Shown: positions 1 to 10,619, counted from the stretch's first letter. The stretch: 64,000 nucleotides of DNA from Phymorhynchus buccinoides (GCA_017654935.2 CM065697.1:44781904-44845903); one strand, 5' to 3'. Notes: generated by a model from the sequence alone, not told the origin. Numbers and translations: made by a program.

Positions 1-716
1 AAAAAAAGGAAAGACTACAAAACAAATGGAGGAAAAAGAAAGAACAGAACAGAAAATTAAAAACAAAAATGAAGGCAGACATGGTGTGAGCTGCATGATG
101 AGCGAGCAAGATAGCGGAGAGCAGATGAATGATTGGGTGAGGTGTGAGAGTAACATATTTGTTTAAATGTAAATTCCTGTTTCTTGTTTTTAATCAATAT
201 TCTAATTTGGATGTATATCTTATTTTACACAGTGGAAGACGATATTGTATTTGCGTTTGTACAATGCCAATGGACAATAAGGAAACTTGTGGCCTGTGAC
301 TCATGTTTTACATCATAAAATCAAAATACAGCAAAACACGGTTACAAGAAAATCGAAGGGAGATGATGTTTTGCTTATTACCATTATCCAAGTTTTCTTA
401 TATCCGAAACTCAAATATAAGAAAACATTTTGAAGTTTTTTCCCTTATAAACAAATTGAATGGGGGAAAAGAGATAAGAAAAAAGAAAAGAAAAGAAAGA
501 CAGAAAAACAAAACGAAGAGAAAATCCTTTTTCCTAATTTGATGCATGTCTTGCATCATAAAATCAAAATAGTCTACTAAGAAGAAGATTTAAAGGTGCC
601 TACAACAACTTAGCTAAGAAGCCTTTTTTGTCTTTTTACTGTTATCAAATGCGTACCCCTTCACCTTTCTTGTACTGAATTATTACCATTTACTGTCCAC
701 CTATGCAGCTTTCAAC
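1..716. repeat. Nested inverted repeat, outer half (left arm)
   Basis: This segment is the reverse complement of about 6000-6860, so the left arm contains its own smaller inverted repeat. It holds a pogo/Tigger-like MITE end (CAGCAAAAC at about 329) and repeated CTTATA/GGATATAAG motifs. The equivalent in the right arm is about 49330-50045. No gene is seen; the short open frame at 303-542 is translated A-rich MITE sequence. Confidence 0.8.
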
Positions 717-1330
717 GATCATTTGCTTTTGTTTATGTGGATATTCTTCCACATATTCAGTTATTTGTATTTATCTTCTTAAAGAAATGAATTGCCTTTT
801 CCTCTCTGCCATTGCTGCTGAAAATGTAAGGATGGACAGTCTCTCTACCACCAACACAAAAGTACTCATATTTTTTTCTTCTGCTCAACATTTATTTTGC
901 ACAGAATACTGAAGGAAAGTATGGAATAAAGGAACAAAAACAACTCAATTAGTCTTGTAATCAAGTGCCTGTACTGTTTAGAATGTCTGTGACACAACTG
1001 GTTTGAGGTCAACTTTCCCTTTTTGGAACAACTTCAATTTTCTCGGAACATCCTTTTAGTTCAGGTCCAACTCACTTTTAAAGACACACTGACCCAACAC
1101 GATTAAATCCCTTGTTTTTTTCTGGGTAGCTGTGACCCACATGCAAATTCCCCCAACTTCAAATTGAGGCTGCTCTTTAAAATGTTTCGTTTTCAATTTG
1201 GGGGCATTCGTATGGGAGTCAAACCTGGTCAAAACAAGATTTTGTACCAGCTATAAGAAGGAAAACATGTGGAACCCGTGATTTTGACTCATGATCTGGG
1301 GGGTCTTTAAGAAAATGTTGTCAATGGTAA
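717..1330. other. No recognisable feature
   Basis: AT-rich single-copy-looking sequence, present once per arm. The 69-codon frame at 703-912 starts inside the neighbouring repeat and shows no family resemblance. Nothing else can be supported here. Confidence 0.5.
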
Positions 1331-1582
1331 TTCGCTTATAAGTAAATAGAACTCGCTTATAAGAAAATGAACTGCAAACCAACTCTCTTGTATGACATAA
1401 TTTTCTTATATCCAAGTTTCCATTGCGGATGGGAGAACAAATTTGCTTGATTATAACCGAGTTTTCTTATAAGCGAGTTTCTTATATCCCAGTTTTGATC
1501 ATAGATAAGAAAGAAGAAGTTTGGCAGTGAAATTTGTTTTACTTCATTGTAAGCGAGTTTTCTTATAAGCGGATTCGGCTGT
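1330..1582. mobile_element. pogo/Tigger-like MITE fragment with CTTATAAG modules
   Basis: Contains repeated CTTATAAG and ATATAAGAA modules in both orientations and ends at 1582 in GGATTCGGCTGTA, which is TA plus a CAG terminus read on the other strand. CAG termini flanked by TA are typical of pogo/Tigger elements in the Tc1/mariner superfamily. No transposase is present. The mirror copy is at about 48450-48720. Confidence 0.5.
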
Positions 1583-2164
1583 ATATATTTTTTTTTCGGA
1601 TTCATTTTTTTCAACTAAGTAATGAGGGGAAAGAAACAAAAAAGTCATGTTTTTGAGTGCCTTTCAATTTCGTTGATGAAGGTGGGTAGAGGGAGTAGTG
1701 AGACTGTGACGTATATGTCACAGTAGAAATCGGAATCCAGTACGATTCGGAATCCTACTAGTACAAATCGGAATTCCGATTTCTACTAGTACAAATCGGA
1801 ATTCTAATTTTTACTGGCTTTTTTCTAGTACAAATCGGAATTCCGATTTCTACTAGTACAAATCGGAATTCCGATTTCTACTAACAGCCAGTAGAAATCG
1901 GAATCCAGTACGATTCGGAATCCTACTAGTACAAATCAGAATTCCGATTTCTACTGGCTTTTTGCCAGTACAAATCGGAATTCCGATTTATAATAACAGC
2001 TAGTAGGAAATGGAATTCAGTACAAATTAGAATCTACATATTTTAGCAATTGTAAAAGAAGAAAAAAAACAAAAGACAGGGCATAATATTGATAAGAGCA
2101 GTGATCACTGAGTACTAAGAAGGAAGAAATTGTTGATCATTGTTTAAGATTTTCCATTGTGTGA

Positions 2165-2400
2165 ATTGTAATCAAGTAAATCAAGTTTGCAGCTCCGCTG
2201 CGACAAATTAGTTGTTCAGTCAATTGGTGTTTCAATTTTGACAGAGAGAGTACACCAGTGGCAGTATTTACAACTAAATTCAACGAAGCAAAGATGGAGG
2301 ATCAGAAGAATAAATTGTATTCCCTTTTGGACGAAATCCTTGTCAGTAGTGAGTGCTCCCCGTGGGGATACCAGGGGGTCTTTTGCATAAATAGTCCCCC
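2165..2400 (+). other. Possible captured exon fragment inside FB-A
   Basis: Non-repetitive sequence inside the foldback. An ATG at 2294 in a fair context (gcaaagATGG) opens a short frame beginning MEDQKNKLYSLLDE, in the same frame as a longer 124-codon frame at 2258-2632 that ends in low-complexity serine/leucine. The first part is present in the right arm (47560-47778, minus strand). I do not recognise a family. It could be a captured host exon, part of the element itself, or chance. Confidence 0.2.
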
Positions 2401-2804
2401 ACCTTCTGGAAGTTCTGTGCTTGTAACTTCCTCTAATCTGTCACTCTCTTTGACTTTGCCTTTTCCCTTTGCTAACTGTCATCTACTATCTTTCTGCCTT
2501 ACTGGTCCATTCTCCTGCCTTTTTTCACGAAACGCTTTCAAAAACATTTTTTTACAGAGAAACAGAGAGACAGAGAGGTATGGAGGGGGCATAACAATAA
2601 ATGTTATTAGTGTGTGTGTGTTTGCGCAATAACGTAGCTCATGAACTTCGATTTCCCTTGCAATTTTGTTTCTTTTCTTATAATATTGTAATATTGTTTC
2701 AAATTTTGTGGTTATGAACAGGGCTTTGCTTAAATAATATTATTTTATGTATATTTGATTTGATTGTAGTTAGTTTTATGTGTATAATGTTAGCTTATTT
2801 GTGT

Positions 2805-2880
2805 TTTATTGTCGATGTAAAGCGCTTTGAGCTCCCTGCAAAGGGAATAAAGCGCTATATAAATGTTCAGTATGATAATA
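2805..2880 (+). mobile_element. LINE/SINE 3' tail (AAAGCGCTATATAAAT type)
   Basis: TGTAAAGCGCTTTGAG followed by AAAGCGCTATATAAAT is the conserved 3' tail found in many metazoan non-LTR elements and their SINEs. It lies inside FB-A, so it is either part of the foldback or a nested insertion. Mirror copy at about 46965-47035. Confidence 0.6.
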
Positions 2881-3221
2881 ATTTGATCTATAGGAAAGAC
2901 AGTCATGATTATCAAAATAATACAACAGCAACAAACAAAAAAAAATACCAACAGTAAATCAGAGAGAGAGCTTTAGACAATTCGACATTTGTATTGTCAT
3001 TACCAAAACAACTGTCTGATGACAAGGGGGGTGGCAAAATATATCAACTTCATAACAAATAACAAATAGAAAGCACACAAAAATCATCATGCAACAAAAA
3101 GAAAGAAATAACACCACGTGAAAAGTCCGAAAAAGTAGAAATCATACTCTCATTCCGTGTACTTGGCCTACGTGTTGAACAACTTCTCTTTTCTAACAAC
3201 CTTCCAAACATACACGCACGC

Positions 3222-3252
3222 ACGCACACAACGCACGCACGCACGCAAGAGA

Positions 3253-3289
<37 letters not shown>

Positions 3290-3293
3290 CACA

Positions 3294-3346
<53 letters not shown>
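3222..3346. repeat. (CA)n microsatellite
   Basis: CACG/CA-rich tract with long CA runs. The right arm has the GT complement at 46467-46622 with a different length. Open frames across it are artefacts. Confidence 0.95.
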
Positions 3347-3347
<1 letters not shown>

Positions 3348-3742
3348 AATAACTTCGCAAACACAGAAAATCGTAGAAATTGGTTATCAACCGTAGTTCC
3401 GTAGTTTATAGTCAAATTCCGTAGGAACTACGGAAAATCCGTAGGGATAGGCAGGTCTGCGGGCAGTGAGTGCTCTCAAAGATCAAAGTTATGCTCCTCC
3501 TTTTGTCTCTCGTCTCTTACAATTGTTGGAGAAGTGGATTCCAATTTGTACTGGATTCCGATTTCTACTGGCTGTCAGTACAAATCGGAATTCCGATTTG
3601 TACTAGTAGAAATCGGAATTCCGATTTGTACTAGAAAAAAGCCAGTAGAAATTAGAATTCTGATTTGTACTAGTAGAAATCGGAATTCCGATTTGTACTA
3701 GTAGGATTCCGAATCGTACTGGATTCCGATTTCTACTGCGAC

Positions 3743-4152
3743 ATATACATTGATGATGTATTTACAAAGGTCAGGAAGAGGACAATGTTTTTTTATTGTA
3801 ACGAAGAGGAACCACAAATGACTTTACTATAGGAGTTTTTTAAATTTTAATTATAACCCAGTTGTTATTATGGGTGGGTGGAGGGAGTGGTGAGACTGTG
3901 ACGCATACATTGGTGACGTATTTACAAAGGTCACGAAGAGGACATTTTTTTAATTGTAACCGAGGAGCCAGTCCTGTGGGGAACCAAAAGTAACTTTACT
4001 ATAGCAGTTTTTTTTTTATAATTATAACCGAGTTGCTACTATCCAAGGTCTATTTAGTAATAAAACAGTAGACCTTTTGCCGGGAACCAGTGCTTTCCTT
4101 TACTGTAACCGAAATTTCTTATAACCGAGTTTACTATAAACGGGGAGTACTG
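3743..4152. mobile_element. pogo/Tigger-like MITE with CAGTACTCCCCG terminus
   Basis: Ends at 4152 in CGGGGAGTACTG followed by TA, the inverted form of the end at 8793. Internal marker GTATTTACAAAGGTC is shared with 8793-9205. The remaining edge lies on the far side of FB-A at about 1680-1716 (GGAGTAGTGAGACTGTGAC). About 400 bases, no coding capacity. Mirror copy 45655-46068. Confidence 0.65.
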
Positions 4153-4159
4153 TATAACA

Positions 4160-4265
4160 TAATGTCTTCATTGAATATCAAAATCAAAATCCACATTAAC
4201 TTTATTATCTCATCACTGAGATATTACAGCCAGTGCACATAAGAATCACGGCAATAAACACATTT
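4160..4265 (-). mobile_element. LINE 3' tail fragment
   Basis: On the minus strand it reads GAGATAATAAAG then a tail of TTTGAT repeats. The same GAGATAATAAAG motif precedes the TTGAC tail at 58940-58980, so this is probably the 3' end of a related Jockey/CR1-group LINE. Mirror at about 45545-45640 on the plus strand. Confidence 0.5.
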
Positions 4266-4351
4266 ATTAACTACAAAGAAGTAAATGTGTTCATATATTA
4301 TTAACTATTAAGGAAAAGTGCAGTAAAACACTAATCATTTAAGAATGGTTT

Positions 4352-5828
4352 GAACTTGGCCACTACCTCAGCTCCCTGTGAGCCCTTGGCCACTACCTCA
4401 GCTCCCTGTGAACCCTTGGCCACTACCTCAGCTAACCGTGAACCCGTGGCCACTACCTCAGCTCCCCATAAGCCCTAGACCACTACCTCAGCTCCCTGTA
4501 AACCCTTGGCCACTACCTCAGCTCCCTGTGAACCTTTGGTCACTACCTCAGCTCCATGGGAACCCTTGGCCAGTACCTCAGCTCCATGTGAACCCTTGGC
4601 CACTACCTCAGCTTCTTGTGAGCCCTTGGCCACTACCTCAGCTCCCCATGAGCCCTAGGCCACTACCTCAGCTCCCTATGATCCTTTGGCCACTCCCTCA
4701 GCTCCCTTTGAGCCCTTGGCCACTACCTTTTCTCCCAATGAGCCCTTGGCCACTATCTCAGCTCCCTGTGAGCCCTTGGCCACTACCTCAGCTCCCCATG
4801 AGCCCTTGGCCACTACCTCAGCTCCCTATGAGCCCTTGGCCACTACCTCAGCTCCCTATGAGCCCTTGGCCACTACCTCAGCTCCATGTGAACCTTTGGC
4901 CACTATCTCAGCTCCCTGTGAGCCCTAGGCCACTACCTCAGCTCCCTGTGAGCCCTTGACCACTACCTCAGCTCCCTGTGAGCCCTTGGCCACTATCTCA
5001 GCTCCCTGTGAACCCTTGGCCACTACCTCAGCTTCTTGTGAGCCCTTGGCCACTACCTCAGCTCCCCATGAGCCCTAGGCCACTACCTCAGCTCCCTATG
5101 ATCCTTTGGCCACTCCCTCAGCTCCCTTTGAGCCCTTGGCCACTACCTTTTCTCCCAATGAGCACTTGGCCACTATCTCAGCTCCCTGTGAGCCCTAGGC
5201 CATTATCTCAGCTCCCTGTGAGCCCTTGGCCACTACCTCAGCTCCCCATGAGCCCTTGGCCACTACCTCAGCTCCCTATGAGGCCTTGGCCACTACCTCA
5301 GCTCCATGTGAACCTTTGGCCACTATCTCAGCTTTCTGTGAGCCCTAGGCCACTACCTCAGCTCCCTGTGAGCCCTTGGCCACTACCGCAGCTCCCTGTG
5401 AGCCCTTGGCCACTATCTCAGCTCCCTGTGAGCCCTTGGCCACTATCTCAGCTCCCCATGAGCCCTTGGCCACTACCTCAGCTCCCCATGAGCCCTTGGC
5501 CACTACCTCAGCTCCCCATGAGCCCTTGGCCACTACCTCAGCTCCCCATGAGCCCTTGGCCACTACCTCAGCTCCCCATGAGCCCTTGGCCACTACCTCA
5601 GCTCCCCATGAGCCCTTGGCCACTACCTCAGCTCCCCATGAGCCCTTGGCCACTACCTCATCTCCCCATGAGCCCTTGGCCACTACCTCAGCTCCCCATG
5701 AGCCCTTGGCCACTACCTCAGCTCCCCATGAGCCCTTGGCCACTACCTCAGCTCCCCATGAGCCCTTGGCCACTACCTCAGCTCCCCATGAGCCCTTGGC
5801 CACTATCTCAGCTCCCCATGAGCCCTTG
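4352..5828. repeat. 30-bp minisatellite, about 49 copies
   Basis: Unit core is CCCTTGGCCACTACCTCAG. Variant units recur in the same order 420 bases apart (lines starting 4621 and 5041), so there is a 14-unit higher-order repeat. Because 30 is a multiple of three, several frames stay open on both strands and give 10-residue repeats (LATTSAPHEP, MSPWPLPQLP, KGSWGAEVVA). The right arm copy (43864-45455) has about 53 units and a 15-unit higher-order spacing. Confidence 0.95.
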
Positions 5829-5975
5829 TCAGCATCTGGTGGGCAAGGCTTTGTGAGATGTAATTGTTCTGGGTTCAGCAAATGCCAGACAAAACGGTGC
5901 AAATGTTTTAAAGTGAAGCTTGTCTGCAATTCCAGATGCCATGGGAGCCACTCATACAAAAATACATATTTTTGA
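5376..5975 (+). pseudogene. Repeat-encoded frame ending in CXC-like cysteine motif
   Basis: In one plus-strand frame the minisatellite encodes LATTSAPHEP repeats and runs without a stop into a non-repetitive end with the cysteine pattern C-x-C-x5-C-x3-C-x-C-x6-C-x3-C-H (about 5850-5950), then stops at 5975. The spacing resembles the tesmin/TSO1 CXC domain, also seen at the C-terminus of some transposon-derived proteins; the final cysteines are replaced. The upstream start is repetitive and uncertain. It could be the surviving C-terminal exon of a transposase-related gene invaded by a minisatellite, or an open-by-chance fusion. Confidence 0.4.
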
Positions 5976-6245
5976 GGGATAAGAATAAGCACTACACGAT
6001 TGATGAAAAGCTGCATGGGTGGACAGTAAATGGTAATAGTTCAGTACAAGAAAGGTGAAGAGGTATGCAAAACGGTGCAAATGTTTTAAAGTGAAGCTTG
6101 TCTGCAATTCCAGATGCCATGGGAGCCACTCATACAAAAATACATATTTTTGAGGGATAAGAATAAGCACTACACGATTGATGAAAAGCTGCATGGGTGG
6201 ACAGTAAATGGTAATAGTTCAGTACAAGAAAGGTGAAGAGGTATG
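5890..6245. repeat. 178-bp tandem duplication (left arm only)
   Basis: The block starting CAAAACGGTGCAAATG at 5890 is repeated from 6068 with almost no change. It includes the second half of the CXC-like motif. The right arm has a single copy (about 43620-43810), so the duplication arose after the arms separated or is haplotype-specific. Confidence 0.85.
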
Positions 6246-6860
6246 CATTTGATAACAGTAAAAACAAAAAGGAGAAAAGCTTGTTAGTTGAGTGGTTGTA
6301 CTGTAGGCACCTTTAAATCTTTTTCTTAGTAGACTATTTTGATTTTATGATGTAAACATGCACCAAACTAGGAAAAAATGGTTATAAGGAAACAAAAATC
6401 AAAACGTTTTCCTATATCCGAGTTTCGGATATAAGAAAACTCGGAAAAAAAATGCAGTAAGAAGCAAAAAACCATCTCCCTTCGATTTTCTTATAACCGA
6501 GTTTTGCTGTATTTTGATTTTATGACGTAAAACATGAGTCATACGCAAGTTTCTTTATTGTCCATTGGCATTGTTCAAACGCAAGTGGAAAATTGTCTTC
6601 CACCGTGTAAAATAAGTTCAATACATCCAACTTAAAATATTAATTAAAAACATAAAACAGAAATTTACATTTAAACAAATATGTTACTCTCACACCACAC
6701 CCAATCATTCATCTGCTCGCCAATATCTTGCTCGCTCATCATGCAACTCACACCACTTTGCCTTTATTTTTGTTTTTTATTTTCTGTTCTGTTCTTTTTT
6801 CCTCCTTTCTTTTTCCTTTTTTCCTTTTTTCATGCACCAAATTAGGTAAAAGCATTTTCT
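6000..6860. repeat. Nested inverted repeat, inner half (left arm)
   Basis: Reverse complement of 1-716. Contains the MITE end GTTTTGCTGTA at about 6501-6511, matching the CAGCAAAAC end at 329 in the opposite orientation. Mirror segment at about 43015-43690. Confidence 0.8.
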
Positions 6861-7021
6861 CTTCGTTTTATGTTTCTGTTTGTCCTTTACTTTATTTTTT
6901 TCTCCTTTTCTCTTTTATTTTTTCCCTTTTTTTCCCATTCAACTCTGTTATAAGAAACAAAATTCTAAATGTTTTCTTATATAACAAAATTGTTATCTCC
7001 CTTCGATTTTCTTATAACCGA

Positions 7022-7370
7022 GTTTTGCTGTATACTAACAAATGTAGAATGTTTCTACTGACACATGCTGTTTCCACTGGCCTAGAAGAATATTCAGAAA
7101 AACAAAATTAACGTCACGAAAGTAAAACTAATATGACTCATTATTCCAGTTACAACTGATGGCAAAATGCATTTGCGCATTCATAATCCCGAGGTTTTGC
7201 TGTATACTAACAAATGTAGAATGAACCAAGTTTCTACTGACACATGCTGTGTTTCCACTGGCCTAGAAGAATATTCAGAAGATAACAAAATTAACGTCAC
7301 GAAAGTAAAACTAATATGACTGTCATTATTCAAACAGTTACAACTGATGGCAAAATGTATGGCCTTGCGC
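7022..7370. repeat. 172-bp tandem duplication with MITE end (left arm only)
   Basis: GTTTTGCTGTATACTAAC occurs at 7022 and again at 7194, each followed by the same roughly 150 bases. The right arm has one copy (about 42660-42840). Confidence 0.8.
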
Positions 7371-7449
7371 ATTCACAATCCTTTCTTAGTAACAAGTTAG
7401 GACCAAGATCATACTGGAAGCAGACATTTCTGTAGACATTTCTGGAAGC

Positions 7450-8105
7450 AACTGGACCAAGACTGTAGCAAACAACTGGACCAAGACTGTAGCAAACAAC
7501 TGGACCAAGACTGTAGCAAACAACTGGACCAAACAAACAACTGGACCAAGACTGTAGCAAACAACTGGACCAAGACTGTAACAAACAACTGGACCAAGAC
7601 TGTAGCAAACAACTGGACCAAGACTGTAGCAAACAACTGGACCAAGACTGTAACAAACAACTGGACCAAGACTGTAGCAAACAACTGGACCAAGACTGTA
7701 GCAAACAACTGGACCAAGACTGTGGACCAAGACTGTAGCAAACAACTGGACCAAGACTGTAGCAAACAACAAACAACTGGACCAAGACTGTACCAAGCAA
7801 ACAACTGGACCAAGACTGTAGCAACAACTGGACCAAGACTGTGGACCAAGACTGTAGCAAAAACAACTGGACAAACAACTGGACCAAGACTGTAGCAAAC
7901 AACTGGACCAAGACTGTAACAAACAACTGGACCAAGACTGTAACAAACAACTGGACCAAGACTGTACTGTACAAACAACTGGACCAAGACTGTACTGTAA
8001 CAAACAACTGGACCAATGTAGCAAACAACTGGACCAAGACTGTAGCAAACAACTGGACCAAGACTGTAGCAAACAACTGGACCAAGACTGTAACAAACAA
8101 GACCA
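7450..8105. repeat. 24-bp minisatellite, about 27 units
   Basis: Unit ACTGGACCAAGACTGTAGCAAACA (shown here as ACTGGACCAAGACTG plus TAGCAAACA) with truncated and extended variants. 24 is a multiple of three, so long open frames occur by construction. The right arm array (42142-42590) is about 200 bases shorter. There are no unique spacers, so it is not CRISPR-like. Confidence 0.95.
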
Positions 8106-8400
8106 AATAATGTAACAATGGCGACTCAGTTAATAACAAATAATTTCTACGATGATGTATTTCAATTCCGTTGAGTTAACAATGGCATGCAGGAATACAA
8201 TAGTACAATAGCATTCAATTGTCAAAATGATCACATAGGGTATATTGTCATAATGAACACAATGTGGTTTCTCTGTGTCCAGTTCACAAAGTTCACAAAG
8301 TTCTTGGCGACTGCTCGATGAAAGAACGGGACATTCATTGTCCCCTTGGTACTCTATGTGAAGAGAAGGGCGGGTCCTTTCTATGCAGTAAGCTTTATTT
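8106..8400. other. No recognisable feature
   Basis: Single-copy-looking sequence between the minisatellite and a (GTCT)n tract; present once per arm. Open frames starting here run into CT repeats and show no known family. Confidence 0.4.
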
Positions 8401-8695
8401 GTCTGTCTGTCTGTCTATCTGTCTGTCTGTGTCTCTTCTATGTCCTGTCTCTTGTCTGCCAGTGTATAAACTTTATGTGTCTTGTGCCGTCTGCATGCAT
8501 GCATGTGCGCTGGTTTTCATCAGAATCTCTCAGGTTCAGTCACTCAGTCGTCTCAGTCTCTCTCATCTCTGCTCTCTCAAATCTCTCAAAAAACTCTGTC
8601 ACACGTTCTCTTTGCTGTCTCTTCTCTCTCTCTCTCTGGACCAAGACTCTCTCTCAACTCTCTGTCAACTCTCTCTCTCTCTCTCTCTCTCAAGA

Positions 8696-8733
<38 letters not shown>

Positions 8734-8742
8734 TCTCGTTAA
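8396..8742. repeat. (GTCT)n and (CT)n microsatellites
   Basis: GTCT tetranucleotides at about 8400-8430, then interrupted CT runs at 8560-8740, one interruption being CTCTGGACCAAGACT, a fragment of the nearby 24-bp unit. The right arm GA counterpart (41500-41730) is purer and lacks that fragment. Confidence 0.9.
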
Positions 8743-8792
8743 TAGATATGTACATACAAGAGTGGAATGGGTCTTTGGAAAATAGTGACATA

Positions 8793-9205
8793 CAGTACTC
8801 CCCGTTTATAGTAAACTCGGTTATAAGCAATTTCGGTTACAGTAAAGGAAAGCACTGGTTCCCGGCCAAAGGTCTACTGTTTTATTACTAAATAGACCTC
8901 GGATAGTAGCAACTCGGTTATAACAAAAAACCTGCTATAGTAAAGTCACTTTTGGTTCCCCACAGGATGGCTCCAGGGTTACAATAAAAAAAATTGTCCA
9001 ATTTTCAAAATGACCTTTGTAAATACGTCACCAATGAATGCGTCACAGTCTCACCACTCCCTCCACCCACCCATAGTAGCAACTGGGTATAAGTTTTAAA
9101 AAATTCTATAGTAAAGTAATTTGTGGTTCCTCCTTGTTACAATAAAACAATCATTGTCCTCTTCATGACCTTTGTAAATACGTCATCAATGTATATGCAG
9201 TAAGT
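8793..9205. mobile_element. pogo/Tigger-like MITE, CAGTACTCCCCG end
   Basis: Begins TA-CAGTACTCCCCG followed by AAACTCGGTTATAAG and contains the marker CCTTTGTAAATACGTCA. Non-coding, about 400 bases. The other end dissolves into a CT microsatellite. Mirror copy 41040-41448. Confidence 0.65.
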
Positions 9206-9390
9206 TATTTGTCTCTCTCTCTGTCTCTCTCTCTCTCTGTCTCTCTCTCTATGTCTGTCTCTCTCTCTGCCAGTGTATAAACTCTATCTCTCTTCTCTCT
9301 CTCTCTCTCTCTCTCATCTCTCTCTCTTTCTTCTCTCTCTCTCTCTCTCTCTCCCTCTCTCTCTCTCTCTCTGTCTCTGTTTTTACTCTT
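9205..9390. repeat. (CT)n microsatellite
   Basis: Interrupted CT/GTCT runs. The right arm counterpart is a GA tract at 40876-41039 carrying one ambiguous base (N at 40973). Confidence 0.9.
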
Positions 9391-9589
9391 CTTGTTTAAA
9401 GTGAACTTTATTATTTAAACTGTAGATAAAAGAGAGATCGTGCATACATTTTGTTCAACAAAATTTTGTTGATTACACTGCGCGATGGTGCTGCGATAGA
9501 ACAGGCGATACAGTTGATAGCTTGGGCACGAAACACGTGACTATTCGCGACGAATTTCGTTCATGAAACTCATTATGACAAACTAACAT

Positions 9590-9830
9590 TACATTGGCTG
9601 CTACTAGGTTTGTACCCGCTCTACCGCAGCGCCCTCGCATGGCAGAAACGGTGAACTAAGTCGACCATTTCCGCCCACAATCTTCATTTGCTGTTTCATT
9701 ACATACAATTGAGAACTGTCCGGTCATTGGCTGCAATTAAATTTGTATCTGTTTTACTGCAGCGCCCTCACACAGAGGAAAAGGCGAGCTAAGTCGACAA
9801 TTGAGCCCACACTCTCATGTGTCCTCGGAA
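9590..9830. repeat. 134-bp two-copy tandem repeat
   Basis: ATTGGCTGC ... GCAGCGCCCTC ... AAGTCGAC occurs from about 9592 and again from about 9726 with divergence between copies. Function unknown. Mirror at about 40435-40680. Confidence 0.65.
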
Positions 9831-9859
9831 AAAAATGAATCGGAAAAAAAAAATATATA

Positions 9860-10392
9860 GCATCATGAAGATGCGATAATTTATTGCAGGCATGATAATC
9901 TATTATTAGGCATAATGTCTGTAGGCATAATGTCCAGTAGGCAAAATGTCTTGTGAGCATGGTGACCTTAGGCATAATGTCATTAGGCGAAGTGTCCGTA
10001 GGTGAAATGTCCGCAGGCAAACTGTCCTGTCACAGTGTGTGGGTGGGTGTGTGCACGCATGCACGTGCGTGTGCATGCATGAATAGATTCAAAGGCCATT
10101 CTGGAAGTTAGAGGTTGTACACTATATGCTTTTACAGCTAGTTTTGTTTTGTGCACAGGGAAATATACCATGTATAAACCCAATCTCTTTTTAGACCTCA
10201 AACCATATGAGGAAGGGGTGGATGGGTTTATATTTAGTATTTTACGTTAGCTTTGACTTTGAAAAACGTTATCGGATAAGATAACAAATATCATCAAAAC
10301 TTTACTATATCCGAACATCGTTTATAAGAAAAACCTGTTATAGTAAAGGAAAATCCTTGCTCCCCTAATTTACTATAAGCGGGGTGTACTGT
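9860..10392. mobile_element. CAG-ended repeat with GGCATAATGTC minisatellite
   Basis: Contains short tandem units around AGGCATAATGTC (9915-10030), a CA/GC-rich stretch, and ends at 10392 in GCGGGGTGTACTG followed by TA, a pogo-like CAG terminus. A mirror copy lies at 39850-40400 and a third copy, in the same orientation as this one, just outside the palindrome at 50265-50877. Confidence 0.6.
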
Positions 10393-10570
10393 ATATGAAA
10401 GCTATTTGTCCTTTAAAACAATCTTTGAAAAAGAAAAATATCCACATTATATTTTGCATGACGTTAACCCTTCTATAGATCTCTATCTCCTCCCAAACTG
10501 CTCGAGGCAGTGACTTGGGAGTTGGGGTGTAGATGACTGTTAGGGTCATTAACAGATTCCGCCAGGTGAG

Positions 10571-10617
10571 CCCCCCCCCCCCCCCCCCCCATCATCGTTA
10601 GGGGGGGGGGGGGGGGG
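10571..10617. repeat. C20 / G17 hairpin
   Basis: Twenty Cs, a 10-base spacer (ATCATCGTTA), then seventeen Gs. This can fold as a GC-only hairpin, and the G and C runs can form G-quadruplex or i-motif. The mirror in the right arm (39628-39676) has 19 C and 16 G, so the run lengths differ. Confidence 0.95.
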
Positions 10618-10619
10618 CG

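Larger units (their letters stand above)
1717..3742. mobile_element. Foldback element FB-A, left arm copy
   Basis: Starts GTCACAGTAGAAATCGG and ends with its inverted form CTACTGCGAC. Both ends (about 1717-2035 and 3530-3742) are built from alternating modules such as AAATCGGAATTCCGATTT, themselves palindromes centred on GAATTC. Flanks are GTATAT on the left and ATATAC on the right, suggesting an AT-rich target duplication. Sequence on both sides matches the MITE family at 8793-9205, so FB-A is inserted inside such a MITE. The interior has a LINE/SINE-like tail, a possible captured exon and a CA microsatellite. No transposase is visible. Confidence 0.75.

Noticed and set aside
3050..3396. Open frames rich in TH, CV or SL, here and at 12545-13135, 16682-17338, 25690-26156, 32829-33541, 40806-41812, 46421-46784, 50286-50664, 52392-53035 and 56386-56847
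   Set aside because: They are translations of CA, GT, CT or GA microsatellites, which lack stop codons in most frames.
4378..5856. MSPWPLPQLP and KGSWGAEVVA repeat proteins
   Set aside because: Three different frames of the same 30-bp array are open on two strands; only the frame leading into the cysteine motif has independent support.
7450..8105. CRISPR-like direct repeats
   Set aside because: Repeats are contiguous with no unique spacers, in a eukaryotic repeat context.
7330..8139. Long minus-strand frames over the 24-bp array
   Set aside because: The unit is a multiple of three and has no stop in several frames on both strands; length is arithmetic, not selection.
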